In this document: positions 1-11,110 of the stretch, one piece after another
Layout of the letters: the number at the start of each line of letters is the position of its first letter
Position numbering within the stretch: the stretch's first letter is position 1
From: Scolecobasidium constrictum UM 578
Lineage: Eukaryota; Ascomycota; Dothideomycetes; Venturiales; Sympoventuriaceae
Assembly (NCBI GenBank): GCA_000611715.1
Contig: AZYM01000170.1
Location: forward strand, 248,001-312,000
Length of the DNA stretch: 64,000 nt
Reading direction: 5' to 3'
Position numbers and translations under genes: made by a program
Notes under the pieces: model-generated
The model's database searches: none
The model's input: only the letters and a program-made list of their open reading frames with translations
What the model was told of the DNA's origin: nothing

Positions 1-228
1 GGAGTCGTCCCAGGTACCGTGGACGAGCTTGACGTGAGGGTAGCTGGTGCTGAAGTCCTTGGGGGTGCTGCGCACGAAGGCTGTGACTTCGTAGTCTGGG
101 TGGTCTTTGACGATGGTGGCGAAGACGCTGCCGCCGATGTATCCTGTTATGCCGGTGCTGTGGGACCCAAGTCAGCGAGAGACTCGGGAGCATCGCAAGG
201 TAACTCACATGAAGACTTTTGGTGCCAT
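1..228 (-). CDS. NmrA-like / NAD(P)-binding epimerase family protein (partial, 5' end only)
   Basis: N-terminal fragment running off the left edge. Exons 209..228 and 1..157 are separated by a 51-nt intron (158..208, GTGAGT...CACAG). The spliced start reads MAPKVFITGITGYIGG, a textbook Rossmann beta-alpha-beta opening (GxxGYIG) of atypical SDRs that bind NAD(P)H, followed by a VKDHPDYEVTAFVR-type segment that ends the second strand. The family reduces or epimerises diverse substrates, so the substrate cannot be told from 58 residues. The start is the first ATG and gives a 20-nt first exon ending in phase 2, which the acceptor matches exactly. Family membership is well supported; specific function is unknown. 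Confidence 0.85.
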
Positions 229-726
229 TGTATCGGTTTTGCTCGTCGAAAGTCCTTGACGTGAGTTGAGTGTACTCGATTCCTGCTGGCTTACTTGACT
301 TCTAGCACGGCGTGGTCCTCGAATTTATATGCTGCGATCACAACGATGAATCAATTGCATTAGTGACCGAGTAAGAGCTAAGACGTCGACCAAGAAGCAT
401 ATCCAGAAGCTAAGACGCCAACTGAACATGCATGTTCGTCCGCAACAAGGCATTATTAAGCCTTCCAGAGGATGCATCCACAAATCACGTGCGATGATGC
501 AAGCATCTCCACAATTCGCAACCACTTCCCTGCGCGAAGGTAGCCAGGTACGAGAACCTGTTCAGCACCGTACAAGATAAGAAGTGCAGTCCAAGCGAGA
601 CAATGATCAAGAGACGTCGCGGATTTGCGTAGTTCGTCCGCTTGGGTATCTTGCATTTCATCAGCTTCTCTTGAAACTCGTCCGAGTTGCGATCAAGGAC
701 GATCTCCGAATTTCCGCCGTGCAGCC
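229..726. other. Intergenic, 498 bp
   Basis: Lies upstream of the minus-strand NmrA-like gene and downstream of SDA1, so it should hold the former's promoter and the latter's 3' UTR. No coding segment or clear regulatory motif was recognised. Confidence 0.5.
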
Positions 727-3201
727 TCATTTGTTTCCCCTGCGTCCACCACGTTTCTGACGCTCGACATGTCCTTTCATCGTCCGTCGCACATCTGTGA
801 GACTTCTCTTGCCCTTCCTCTTCGCTTTGCCCAGTGTCATGAGGAAGTTCTTCGCTGTCGCAGTAGTTAGTATGCTTGTGGGAAGTCACGCAACGATGGA
901 AGTGCATACCTCTAGCCTTCTCAGCATTAGTGGTACTCTTGCCCTCGTTCCTCTTCTTCTCCTTTCGCTTCGCTGTGGTAGACTGATGCTTCTCGTCCTT
1001 GTCTCCCTTGGCTGCCGCAATCTTCTCCTCCTTCGTCTTCTTGTGCGATAGCATGGCCAATCCCTCGATCTGCTCAGCGGTCAATCCATCGTCTGTGTGA
1101 CGCTGCTGCGCCTTGGCTAGCAGTTCTGCTCGTTTGCGCTGATGCGATGGTAGGGAGTTGAGGACAGCAGAATTTGACTGCAGCTCGCGCAGCTTGGCTA
1201 GATCGGCCGGGGTGAGAATGCGCGTCGTCGCATAGTCGCTCTTCTTCTTTTCCGTGTTCGTCGTGGTAGTCGAAGCGTCCGTGGGTGCAGCACTTGCACG
1301 ACTCTCCTCAGTCTTCGCTCGCTTCGCAGCAGGCTTGCCTTCATCCTCCGAGTCGCTGATGTCGATGTCCTCCCCATCAGACTCGACATTGATCCAGCCT
1401 CCAGAGTCATCCGAGTCATCGCTTTCAGCATCCCAATTATCCCAGCCCGCTTCTTCATCCTTTTCCAGATCATCATCGACATCCTCGTCAGACGCAAGAC
1501 CTTGCTCAGCGCGCCTCTTCCGTCTCTCCTCTTCCTTCCATGCTTCTAGCAGCTCGATGCCATCGATATCCTCGTTCGCCTGAACTTCACCGAAACGCAT
1601 CTGTTTGAAGTCGCCAGTCTGCAGCGCGATTGACGCGTTCTTCCCACGATCTCTTCGCTTGAGCTTTTCTGGGTCTTTCTCGCGGTACAAGCTCAGCAGG
1701 CCTTTAGCAGCCATCATAACGCCCTTGTCCTTGCTTTTCCGGTACATCACCAAGTCTTGCAGAAGTGTGTCGTCCATCGCGAGTGGCTGTCTTGCGCAAA
1801 TTTCGCGGATAGCATTGAGACCTGCTGATGCGACTTCGGATGCGCTTGCTTCGCTGACGAATTCGTTCGCGATCTTCTGTAGACATGGTTTGAGATGGTC
1901 ATCTGGTACTTGTGCGTGCGTCGCTTGAGCCAGACATGCCAGGTATGTCGTCACGCTCTGTTGTCGCGGTGTCAAGAACTTGAGGAACCAGGAGTACAAC
2001 GTCTCGATCGTCAATTGATGCAGACCGACCAGTCTCGTGACCAGCTGCAGGACGAAAAGTCGCTGCTCGAGATTCAGCTTCGGCTTCTGCGGCTGCAAAT
2101 GCTTCCTGAACAGCTCCTCGGCAAAGCCTTGGGGATGATGCAGCAAGTGCAATGCAGAGAAGTTTAGCGGATGTGGCGCATTCTTTTTCTTCTCTTTTCG
2201 CTTCACTGTAGCTGCAGCTCTCTTCAAGTCCTTGTCTCTCTTCTTCGTCTTCTTGTTTATGCCGGCCTGATGTCTGAGCGCGCTCATGTCGATATTGTCG
2301 CCCTCTTCATCACTGCTGCCCTCCTCTTCTTGCTCTTCTCTCTCCTTGTCACCACCGAGGAAGAATCGCACACCACTAAGAATGACTTTCTCGTTGTCTG
2401 ATAGTGCTGCCATCTCCATGATCTTGACTGCGCGGTCGTCTGTCCATATCTGCCTCTTCCATAGTTCACGCGTGATCTTGACGGCCCAGAGGCCCTTGGA
2501 GGATGTCTTCTCTGAGGAGAGGAGGTCGATGAGGAGGTTCTGAACAGAGCGATTGAGCTTGTGGTTTGTGGTTTTGGCGTTGGAGGAGCGTAGGTCAGAG
2601 ATGATTTTCTTGAAGACGAGCTCTCGAAGGGATTTGCTGGTGGTGGATACTAGGAGCGGGAAGAGGGCATTGAGCAGTCTGTACAGGGTTAGCATGCATA
2701 GACAGTTCAGGTTGCAAAACAGCATACGTGACGGAAGTGATGATCTCCTTGTTCCTCAGCAACACCAGACTTCCAACGACCTTCTCTCGCAGCTCAGGCT
2801 CCAGCTCATGGTGATGCGCTGTCAACAAGTTGATCAGATCAGCCGGAAAAGTTGAAGCAAGGTCCTTGTAGCAGTCTGCGACATGTGCTATAAAATCGAT
2901 ATGTTCTCGTAGAGTCTCGATGGTGGCGGCATCGGTCGTGCTCGGGTCGGCGACGAAAATCGAGTATGCGGACTCATATTGATTGTACTGATCGACAAAG
3001 TTTTCGCGATACGATCTGGCATATGCAGTCAGCCTCCAAGTACAGCTATACAGAATGGTGTTCCATACAAAGGATCTCGGCCGATCTTGTTCTGCAGATT
3101 GCGCCTATGATGCGATTAGTGTTAGGCCAGGCAGCACGGCCAAAGTGCACATACAGGTCGGCGTCGACCTTCTCGAGCGCTCCAAGCTTTCGTTTGCCCA
3201 T
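727..3201 (-). CDS. SDA1: SDA1, 60S ribosomal subunit biogenesis/export protein
   Basis: Five exons: 3155..3201, 3069..3104, 2728..3015, 910..2678 and 727..854; introns of 49-55 nt; 755 aa. The order of conserved blocks matches yeast Sda1/human SDAD1: a start MGKRKLGALEKVDADL followed by NLQNKIGRDP, a QYNQYES segment, LRNKEIITSVTLLNALFP, the NFSALHLLHHPQGFAEEL block, NAIREICARQPLAM, KSKDKGVMMAAKGL, a long acidic/basic low-complexity stretch, and the basic tail KARAKNFLMTLGKAKRKGK ending in RGGRRGNK. The last intron (855..909) is essential: reading through it gives an unrelated C-terminus. In yeast the protein acts in the nucleolus/nucleus on pre-60S particles and is linked to actin organisation. 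Housekeeping gene with no sign of decay. Confidence 0.95.
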
Positions 3202-3794
3202 TGTTGCGGTTGCACGTTTCCAGCAACAGTTGCGAACAAAAAAAGTTCACGAGCGTCGAGATGCAGATCGCGTAAAACTGCTCCGTCTGCGGCTCGGCTC
3301 GACTTGACACTTTTGAAAGTGGCTGAAATGGGTCCATCTTCCGCTGGATCCCCAGATCTTGCGGCTTCAAGCGCTCTATTACCACTATTTGTATTCCTCC
3401 CATCGACGCGTGATAGCAAACTCTATCAATTCGTGCGGATGGGCGAATTTACGATGCTGATAGAGACGTCTAATACGATAAGGCTGACACCACGAACGCT
3501 CAGCCTCCCAAGAGTGGCACGACTGTGCCACGTCTTCATCGCGATGTTAACAGTCGCCTTGCTTCCCACTCCTTACACCCAGACGCATATTTACGTTTCA
3601 TGACTCCAATGATGGATGCACATCGCTGGTCCATCTCAAAGAAACGTAGCCGCAAAGCAACGAGGATGACGCCGTACCCAAACGGCGTACCCACACCGAC
3701 TCTCGAGCGTAGGCTCGAAGCCCAGCTGCACCCTCAACGACATCATGTCCCTCAACTCACGCCCTTCGCCCATACACCATTAGACAGGAAGAAG
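3202..3794. other. Intergenic, about 590 bp
   Basis: Upstream of SDA1 and upstream of the broken HET gene, so it may have been a divergent promoter region. Short open frames here have no recognisable family signature and I do not call them. Confidence 0.4.
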
Positions 3795-4960
3795 CAAGAT
3801 ATCAGACTATGCAGAATTCTGCCGAGTACAGTGGACACAGCCGGAATTATCAGTTGTGAGATCACACATCATATCTTGATTGGCGCAGCGGAGGGTCAAG
3901 AACCTTGTCCCGAGTATGTTGCTGCCTCATATTGCTGCCTCATATTGCTGGGGCGATGCTTCGGGAAGCCGGCCTATTCTGCTCAACGGGCGCCACTTTG
4001 AGATCAGACGGAATTTGCACGACTTCTTGAATGTGCTCAGGTCAAGGAACGAAGATGGAGTCGTGGCTAGGCAATGATAGCCACGACGCTAGCATGGCGT
4101 TCCTACTACTCAAACGTCTCGAAGAACTGTTGCTCGCTCATGATAGACATGAGCCTGACTCTAGCACTAGAGTCCATCTTGCCATTGTTGAGGCCGATGA
4201 GAGGGCATTCGTTGCCCTTGCCAAGCTGCTCACGCGCGAATACTGGAAACGCGTGTGGATCGTACAGGAGGTCTTCTTGGCTAGAAGGCTACTCTTGCTA
4301 TGTGGTCCAGCATTTGAACTGCCTCTGGTTCCTGGACGCGTCTTTCGGTGGTTGCAACACCCGTATCTGGATTTCGAATCCGACCGTTTCTTTAAAAGAA
4401 ACAGGTTCCGCACGCACCGAATCGACAATGCATCGCGTTGGCCAAATACGTCCGATCGCTTCCTGTTTTGGACCACCGTCAGTTTGCTAGGGTCCTGTAA
4501 AGCTGCAGCTCGAACTCAACAAGCTGTAAGTTGGGGGTTTCCCCAAGACACGTTCCTGTCGCTGTACCCTCAGCATTGCTCAGAGCCACTCGACCAGATA
4601 TTCGGCTACCAAGCCTGTCTCCCTCCCAACAAGAGAATGGCGGTCGACTACTCGGATAGCCCTGAAAAAGTGCTCATGAAGGTGTGCATGGCCCATCATC
4701 CCTTAGACAAGATCGACGTTGTGAAGGTCGCCAATAGACTTGGACTTAATGGCATGACGGTTGATAAGCTGAGGAAGTTGCATCATGTTCGTCATAAGCA
4801 TGAACGGCACAAAGTCCTGGATGTCGCCCGCAGGCAAGGACTGAAGTCCTCCTGGCCAGATGAACACTCTGAGATGGACGCAGAAATGCTCCAGCTTGTT
4901 CGATATGTGACTTTTCAACATTGTGAATCATGTCGGCGTTCTAGAGCTTTGGCTATCTGA
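3795..4960 (+). pseudogene. Broken HET-domain gene
   Basis: Three consecutive reading frames carry fragments of one HET domain. Frame one, up to about 3933, has IRLCRILPSTVD...ISCEITHH...YVAASY. Frame two (about 3934-4076) resumes with AASYCWGDASGSRPILLNGR and RRNLHDFL, then stops. Frame three (about 4050-4960) has WLGNDSHDASMAF, REYWKRVWIVQEVFLARRL and a QIFGYQACL-PPNKRMAVDY block. A 13-bp tandem duplication at 3921-3946 causes the first shift. The WIDALCINQ motif expected between LHDFL and WLG is absent, implying an internal deletion of roughly 40 codons. HET proteins trigger heterokaryon-incompatibility cell death in related fungi; this copy should be inactive. The exact original start is unclear (possible ATGs lie upstream of 3795). 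Confidence 0.85.
3921..3946 (+). repeat. 13-bp tandem duplication inside HET gene
   Basis: Two adjacent copies of gctgcctcatatt (3921-3933, 3934-3946). The copy number of 2 adds 13 nt and throws the HET frame off after the AASY motif; removing one copy gives the canonical AASYCWGD. Confidence 0.95.
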
Positions 4961-5433
4961 ATAACGCGGGCCTGTGCCTGCCAGGCGCCGCTCTACCATG
5001 ACACGATCATCATCCATACTGTAAAATGCACTAATAGCAACTCTACTTGTATGTGTCTGTGAGTTCGGGGCTCGTATTAGAGCATGTCTCCTCCATGGCA
5101 GCTCTCATCACAGCGAGCTCTGACACAAGCTTAATGCGGAATGATGACCGCAACCATGGCGCTTCATGTTAGACTTTACAAGGGAGGCTAGAGGTTATGG
5201 CTGACGCAGTCTTTGTACTCACACTTTCCTCGATGCATTGATTGGTTAGGACCAACTGCACGGGAGGCTGAATGCATCAGGCTGCATGTGCACTTCAGCA
5301 AGGCAACATCCTCCAAGCCTCTCGTGGCGCAGCCTGATCAGATGAGAGTGCCCCGCCGATAGCCTTGCCAACACATAATCTTCTGAACTTTACTCGTCGC
5401 GACCTTCAACAGTCTTGTTGCCTCTCGAGAACC
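4961..5433. other. Intergenic, 473 bp
   Basis: Presumed promoter of the STAND-type gene at 5434. No further feature recognised. Confidence 0.4.
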
Positions 5434-7800
5434 ATGGCGGAAGTTTTTGCCGCTGTCGCTAGCGGCGCTGGACTCGTCTCGCTGGCACTACAGCTCACGG
5501 AGAGCGCGATGAAAGTCAAGAAGCTTTGCGAGACGATGCGACATGCGCCTGAGATACTCGATGATCTCTCTTCAGAGCTCGAGCTGTTCTCGATGTTGCT
5601 CACTGAGATTGCTGGAGACGAGCCTGAACGTAGCGGAGTCAGCGCAGATCTCGTGGTGCGCTGCGTGCAGGCTTGCGAGAAGAAGGTTGCGGTAATCCGA
5701 AAGAACATCGACAAGCTGGAGACTATGATGCGACGATCGCCTATTATTGCTCGCTTCAGAACGGCGGTGGAGGAGAAAGAGCTTGGAGCTTTGTGCAACA
5801 CTATGGAGCGAGCGAAGACTTCACTAGGCCTTGCGATACAGGTCTACGCTCAGCACCGACGGAAAAGAGATAGCGCCTTGCTTTCCGCGACTTATATGCT
5901 CGTCGCCCAGCAATCGCTGTACGCCGGCACCCAGGCCCACCTTTTGCAGTCTAGTGTTACTACACAGAGCCGAGAAGCGCCTGTGGCTACTGCTTACACG
6001 CCTTGTGTAAGCGATTCGAACCGGGATCACTTGCATTGGCAAAACGTCTCTGTCTGGCGAATTTCGTGGCGCCTCTACCCCTGGCTGTGTTCCAAGTTCA
6101 TCGATCTCTCGTTGCGGCGATCCGTTGCCGGCTGGAACCTTCATCTCTCCGTTACGAACATGGTTTCTGAATCTGCAAGCATCATGCTGTGTTGTTCAGC
6201 TGGCAATTTCGGCACTGTACGAAGGTTATTTGAGCAAGGCGGCGCATCACCATACGATCGAACTTTGGACGGGTTGACTACGCTGCAGGTAATCATCGTC
6301 ACATCGTGAGGCCCGGGTCACAGAGCAGAAGCTAACGAATGCCAGTATGCCGGATTTTCGGGAAAGTTGAGCTTGTGCCAGTATTTGTGTCAAAAGATCG
6401 GCTTCGAACGGCTCAGTGACGATGAGCTTGGCTGGTGTCTATCTTCATTCTGCGACAATGGATCAGTGTCGGACTGCATTTCATTATTCCGTGCTTTGAT
6501 GCCACGCCTAATGTCATGCGACTTCTATACCTGTATCTTCTGGCGGAAGCTCAGTAATAAGACGATGATCAATGAGAGGCTCCTAAAAGTCGTCTTCGAT
6601 GGCGGTCTCTTCTCGCACGAGTCATGGACATGGCAGACTCGATTTGATCACGCGATGAGTCTATCACCCAATACACAGCTTGATGCCGGATCGTTCAGGG
6701 CTCTGCTCCAAACAGAACTCGATGACTCGCGACTTTCTCGCACGATTACGCACACACCAAATTTCTCTTTGGCGTCTGGAAGCACGATCTTGCATTTTGT
6801 GGCCATCTTATGCGGTACGCAGGGATATGATGAGCTGAAGGCACGAGGATGGGTGGACATAGTCAATGCCGCAATCTCAGGCGGCTGCAAGCCATCTACC
6901 AAGAATGACTGGGGATACACACCTCTGACTTGCTTGCTGCAATGTTGCCAGGCTCTTTGGACGCTAGACACTGCTTCGAGCGCTTTACGTACGTGGGTAC
7001 AGATCATCCACCAGGCACGGATTGATCTGTACAGATACGGGCTAGATGAAAGGTCTTTAGACATTAACGTTTTAGCAAGGCCAACCTCGTGGGCAAGTGG
7101 GGCTGATATGTGGACACAACGCCACACTCTGTGTAGCGTCACTCACTTAGAGACCTGGACTTTTGGAGCTGACGTGCATGAATGGACTTATTGCCGTCAG
7201 TCCATGATTACGATACCAGTGTGCGAATCGCGAAAAAAGCCTGGAATCCCGGGGGACTGGCAAGAAGATAGGTCGGTCGAACAGCAGATGATAGCGTGGC
7301 TCCCAGATTGGGAGGACGAACCCAGCGAGGAATGCACATGGCGCTTGCAACGGACCGTGACAATTCCATGTAGCGATGAAAAGCAACTTCGTAGGAGAGA
7401 AGACCCTAGATCAACACCTGGAAGATGCTCACAAGACGATGCCGGCGAACTCATGCTGTTGGCATTGAGAACGAGAGAACGTGGCAGTCAGCGGCGCAGT
7501 GCCAGTCAACCTCCGCTGTGCCGTCCTGATACTGAAGGCCTCGTACATTATAAGACACAGTGCAGGATGGGCCCGTGGGACCATGTACATGTCTGCAATG
7601 GGAAGTATCGATTCTCTCATGAATACTGGCCCGGATCAAGCCTGGCGACTGCTCGTCGATGCGCCAGAGGACCGCACGAAACGACATTTGAGTTGCGGAT
7701 TCGCAAGTGTATGGAGAGCTTCGGATTGAAGTATGACACCTTTGAGGAGTTAAGAAGCCTGCCATACAGTGCATACGATAGTTGGTGGCTGCATAAGTGA
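5434..7800 (+). CDS. STAND-type N-terminal domain protein with degenerate ankyrin-like C-terminal half
   Basis: Two exons, 5434..6288 and 6346..7800, with a 57-nt intron carrying a GCTAAC branch site; 769 aa. The start MAEVFAAVASGAGLVSLALQ is characteristic of the fungal N-terminal domain found on STAND/NLR-like proteins, continuing as a four-helix segment to about residue 150. No NACHT or NB-ARC P-loop is visible. From about residue 255 a stretch (SAGNFGTVRRLFEQGGASPY...DGLTTLQYAGFSGK) resembles ankyrin repeats; another possible one lies around AAISGGCKPSTKNDWGYTPL. The rest is unrecognised. It is flanked by a broken and an intact HET gene, a common neighbourhood for fungal non-self recognition genes; a role there is inference. 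An in-frame ATG upstream (5365) is possible, but the MAEVF start fits the family. Confidence 0.8.
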
Positions 7801-8276
7801 CACAGCTCATGCCTGTCCAATGAAGCAAGCATGATGGGATGACTTCGAATCAGAAGTTTGCATCTATTGCAACACAGATGTCACATGGTTCTCAAGTATG
7901 CGAGCATTACAAGATTGAATCAGAGTCTACTCCGTACGGAGTACGCTAAGTAGACGATGTCGTGTGAAGCCAGCCTGTCTATTTATAGCGATTCCCCAAG
8001 CAATGATCGTGAGATCTTGCCCTCCCCAGCCACACCTCGGCTCATCCTGCCTCTCCCCTGACCGCGATGGGAGGCCTGCCCAGTGAAACACCGTCAATTT
8101 CTCCCGTCAGCCTCATGTCGCACAGCAACGCGAGCTGAATCTGAAGCTGAACACATCTCTCCTTATCTATTCTTATCATCACTCTTCTGCTCAGCCCATC
8201 GTGATGCGTACATAGAAAGGATCATCATCTTCATCAGGCCGAATACGCACAATTCATCACATCACACCACGCAAAC
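7801..8276. other. Intergenic promoter region, 476 bp
   Basis: Separates the STAND-type gene from the intact HET gene and should contain the latter's promoter. Contains the 16-bp palindrome at 7928-7943 and a tatttata stretch about 300 bp before the start. The last 200 bp before the ATG are rich in CT and CA tracts, as is common in fungal 5' UTRs. Confidence 0.5.
7928..7943. repeat. 16-bp perfect palindrome TACTCCGTACGGAGTA
   Basis: The sequence equals its own reverse complement over 16 bases and is followed by cg, part of a tccgtacggagtacg string. It sits about 335 bp upstream of the HET start. From memory, similar CTCCGTACGGAG strings recur in intergenic DNA of ascomycetes; it could be a dispersed small repeat or a dimeric protein site. 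Confidence 0.7.
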
Positions 8277-9536
8277 ATGTCGCTAGATCAACAAGAGCCT
8301 CCGAAGGCCGGTGCAACGATTGTCAAGCGCGCTGGCACGACAGCTGGAGCGCGACTGGAGAAAGCACGCGACAATTTACCGACACGTTCGAAAACATCAG
8401 CAACAGCGAGAGCCAAGGAAGGTCCACTATGCGAGCGATACCCGATCAAAGACAAGGGCGAGATTCGTCTTGTCAAACTTGTCAAGACCACGGGAGTCCT
8501 CTGTTTCCGCATGAAAGTTGTGCGTCTTGATGAGAATCCTTCATACAAGGCCGCATCGTACGAATGGGGGCCGAAAGACAAGGGAGGCGGGTACAAGATC
8601 ATGATCGAAGGCCAAGCGAACTTTGTGCGCAAGAATCTGATGGAGTTCTTGCTCAAGCTGAGAGATCACGATCCGAATGTGTTCAGCTACTGGATGTTCA
8701 TTGATCAGCTTTGCATCGATCAAGGAATCTACGATGAGCGGAGCTTCCAGGTTGCACAGATGGGGCGAGTATACTCGCAGGCGGACGAGGTGATGGCGTG
8801 GATTGGACCGAGCACTCCGGACGACGAGGAAGCGATCAAAGCCATGCAAAGCGGTGAGGAAGCATATCTGCTCCGAGGTTCAAAGGCCGGCTCGTTGTTC
8901 GAGAAGTCCTACTGGAACCGCGTGTTTGTGGTGCAAGAAGTGCTTCTCGCAAAGAAGTTAGTCATCTTATGCGGGGCGCGGCGCATCGAATTGGACACAC
9001 TTCTGCAGTTCATCGAGCGATCAAAGGTCAAATGGAATGTTCCGTCACTATTGAAGAAGCGGAGCGAGGGCGTCAAGAGCTTCGATCTGAGGACAGCGAT
9101 CTCCAAGTTCGTGCGCTACGAATGTCAGCTGCCGCAAGACAAGGTCTATGGTCTCACTGGACTTCTCGAGCCAGATCAGAGAGTCGAAGTCGACTACACG
9201 AAGACTAAGATGGAAGTCCTGACAGACGTGTTGAATGTGCTTCTTAAGCTTCACTACGAGCACTCCAGCGGGAAAGCGTTCGTCGATTACAAGCGCTCAT
9301 ACACGCTCTTCGATGGCTACTCGCCCGAAGCTCTTGCGTATGATGGAGGTGTTGATCCGATCATCATGGCTGCATACTTCATTGGCGGTTTCGAACTCAA
9401 GTACATGGCCTGGCGTATCAACGAGATGGTGAAGCAGAAGGAAGAAGACCGAGGTCTTTTCACCGTTGAGGAAGTCACCAGCCTTGATGCGAAGCCAACG
9501 TCAAGCTGGAAGCGATTGACATATCTGTTGAAATGA
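8277..9536 (+). CDS. HET-domain protein
   Basis: Single-exon, 419 aa. After a basic N-terminus the HET block order is visible: IRLVKLVKTTG (about 62-72), YKAASYEWGPKD (about 90-101), IDQLCIDQGIYDERSFQVAQMGRVYSQA (about 141-168, the WIDALCINQ-like motif), VMAWIGPS, and KSYWNRVFVVQEVLLAKKLVILCG (about 210-233), then LPQDKVYGLTGLLEPDQRVEVDY. HET domains are implicated in heterokaryon-incompatibility cell death and are usually controlled by a partner allele or an NLR-like protein; the STAND-type gene just upstream is a candidate partner by position only. Intact frame, ATG context aaacATGtc. Confidence 0.93.
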   Translation: MSLDQQEPPKAGATIVKRAGTTAGARLEKARDNLPTRSKTSATARAKEGPLCERYPIKDKGEIRLVKLVKTTGVLCFRMKVVRLDENPSYKAASYEWGPKDKGGGYKIMIEGQANFVRKNLMEFLLKLRDHDPNVFSYWMFIDQLCIDQGIYDERSFQVAQMGRVYSQADEVMAWIGPSTPDDEEAIKAMQSGEEAYLLRGSKAGSLFEKSYWNRVFVVQEVLLAKKLVILCGARRIELDTLLQFIERSKVKWNVPSLLKKRSEGVKSFDLRTAISKFVRYECQLPQDKVYGLTGLLEPDQRVEVDYTKTKMEVLTDVLNVLLKLHYEHSSGKAFVDYKRSYTLFDGYSPEALAYDGGVDPIIMAAYFIGGFELKYMAWRINEMVKQKEEDRGLFTVEEVTSLDAKPTSSWKRLTYLLK

Positions 9537-9929
9537 TTTTAGCGACTTTTGTATGTTCTATATACCTATGTTCGATACCACGGATGTTTCTAGGTCGTAA
9601 TGATGACATGCTTTCCAGAAACCGATCGCATCCTCTTTGGTTCTTCATGGAGATTCATCAGGCCCGTAAGCGCCGCGTAGCAACCATGAGAATCACCACT
9701 CTGGCCGAGAGAAGGTCACATGTCAGACGAAGGGCAATCTGATTCGTGAAATGCTTCTCCAAGAGCAAGTTCTGAATGGATGCGCAGCGCTCAGGCAGAG
9801 CATAGTGGTCTGCGCACCATGATCACAACTACGCAGGTCACCTCCCATATCAAGTCTCCCAGATGAATACTGCGAGACGAGGTTCTTGACAACGAGCAAA
9901 TATACCACATTTGGGTCGACCCTCTCAGT
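9537..9929. other. Intergenic, 393 bp
   Basis: 3' UTR of the HET gene and promoter of the endonuclease gene. Nothing specific recognised. Confidence 0.4.
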
Positions 9930-11066
9930 ATGGACCGAGAGATTACACCTCCACCAGCGAAGAGGCGGCGGCTGAGTACAGATCGCCATCAAGCAAGCGC
10001 GGCAGAACCACTCGAGCACGCCTCGAATGCTAGTGACGACACAATCCTGCGCGTCTTCTCTTGGAACATTAATGGCATCGCACCATTTCTGCAAACATCG
10101 TTGAACTCGTTCTTCACATCTCCAAGCAAAGAGAAGTCCTCTCAGTCTGAAGCCCCAGCATCTCTACGCGACTTTCTCCGCAGGCACGAATGGCCTCAAA
10201 TCTTGTGTTTGCAGGAGATCAAGATCGGACGCGATGATACTCAAACACTCAAAGCCTTGCAACAAGCCGTCAAGTTCAGGAGTAAGGCAACTTCCGAACC
10301 GAGCTACGAAGTATTCACCACCTTGCCACAAGACAACTTCAACGCACGGGGCATAGGAGGCAAACGACGCGTTTACGGAGTTGCGACGATCATCCGCACT
10401 GACTTCTACGAGAAATACGTAATCAATGTCAGAAACGTGGAGTGGGATGCGGAAGGACGATTCTCGATTGTCGAAGTCGGAATTCCAGACTCTGGAATCA
10501 AGCTCAGTGTATGGAATGTGTATGCTGTGAACGGCACGACAAATGAGTACCGTGACTCACGCACAGGAGAAGTGGTGGGCACAAGGCACGATCGCAAGCT
10601 ACAAGTACACCGTTTGATGATGGAGGAATGCATGCGTCTTGAGGAGAACGGCTGGGAGGTTATGATTATCGGTGATCTGAACGTGGCACCAGCACGCATC
10701 GACGGGCATCCGAATCTACGAACGTTTCCTGAGCAACATATGCTCAACCGAGCGGACTTCAACAGCAGATTTCTCGACCGGAAGAACGGAGATGGATTAC
10801 AAGGTGTTGATGTCTGGCGCGAGTTGCGAGGGCAGGAGAAGAAGTACACATGGTACTCGAGGAATGGTCCATTCGGCCACAGTTGCGACAGAGTCGACCT
10901 TACTATCGCGTCATGGCGACTGCTGGAAGAGAAGAGACTTGTTGGATGCGAGATCTGGAACACGGAGTTTGAACGAGGACCAAGTGACCATGTCCCCATC
11001 AGCGTGGACATCCATCTGGGAAGGGAACCACTCCATGCGCCCATCAAACGAGAACAAGAAGACTAA
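9930..11066 (+). CDS. ExoIII-type AP endonuclease/exonuclease (EEP superfamily)
   Basis: Single exon, 378 aa. The metal-dependent EEP nuclease fold is marked by SWNINGI (44-50), LQEIK with the metal-ligand Glu (94-98), the GDLN metal/active-site motif (248-251) and the C-terminal SDH (352-354) with the catalytic His. A basic PAKRRR near residue 9-14 could be a nuclear signal. The enzyme class cleaves DNA 5' of abasic sites in base-excision repair. It lacks the C-terminal GRF zinc finger and PCNA-binding region seen in typical fungal Apn2, so it may be a second, shorter ExoIII homologue; I therefore give no symbol. Confidence 0.9.
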   Translation: MDREITPPPAKRRRLSTDRHQASAAEPLEHASNASDDTILRVFSWNINGIAPFLQTSLNSFFTSPSKEKSSQSEAPASLRDFLRRHEWPQILCLQEIKIGRDDTQTLKALQQAVKFRSKATSEPSYEVFTTLPQDNFNARGIGGKRRVYGVATIIRTDFYEKYVINVRNVEWDAEGRFSIVEVGIPDSGIKLSVWNVYAVNGTTNEYRDSRTGEVVGTRHDRKLQVHRLMMEECMRLEENGWEVMIIGDLNVAPARIDGHPNLRTFPEQHMLNRADFNSRFLDRKNGDGLQGVDVWRELRGQEKKYTWYSRNGPFGHSCDRVDLTIASWRLLEEKRLVGCEIWNTEFERGPSDHVPISVDIHLGREPLHAPIKREQED

Positions 11067-11110
11067 GACCTCAACGTGACTGCAATGTTGATTGATGCAG
11101 CTAACCACGA

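Noticed and set aside
6005..6025. tRNA-like B-box (ggttcgaatcg on the minus strand)
   Set aside because: Lies within the STAND-type coding sequence, and no A-box or cloverleaf partner was found.
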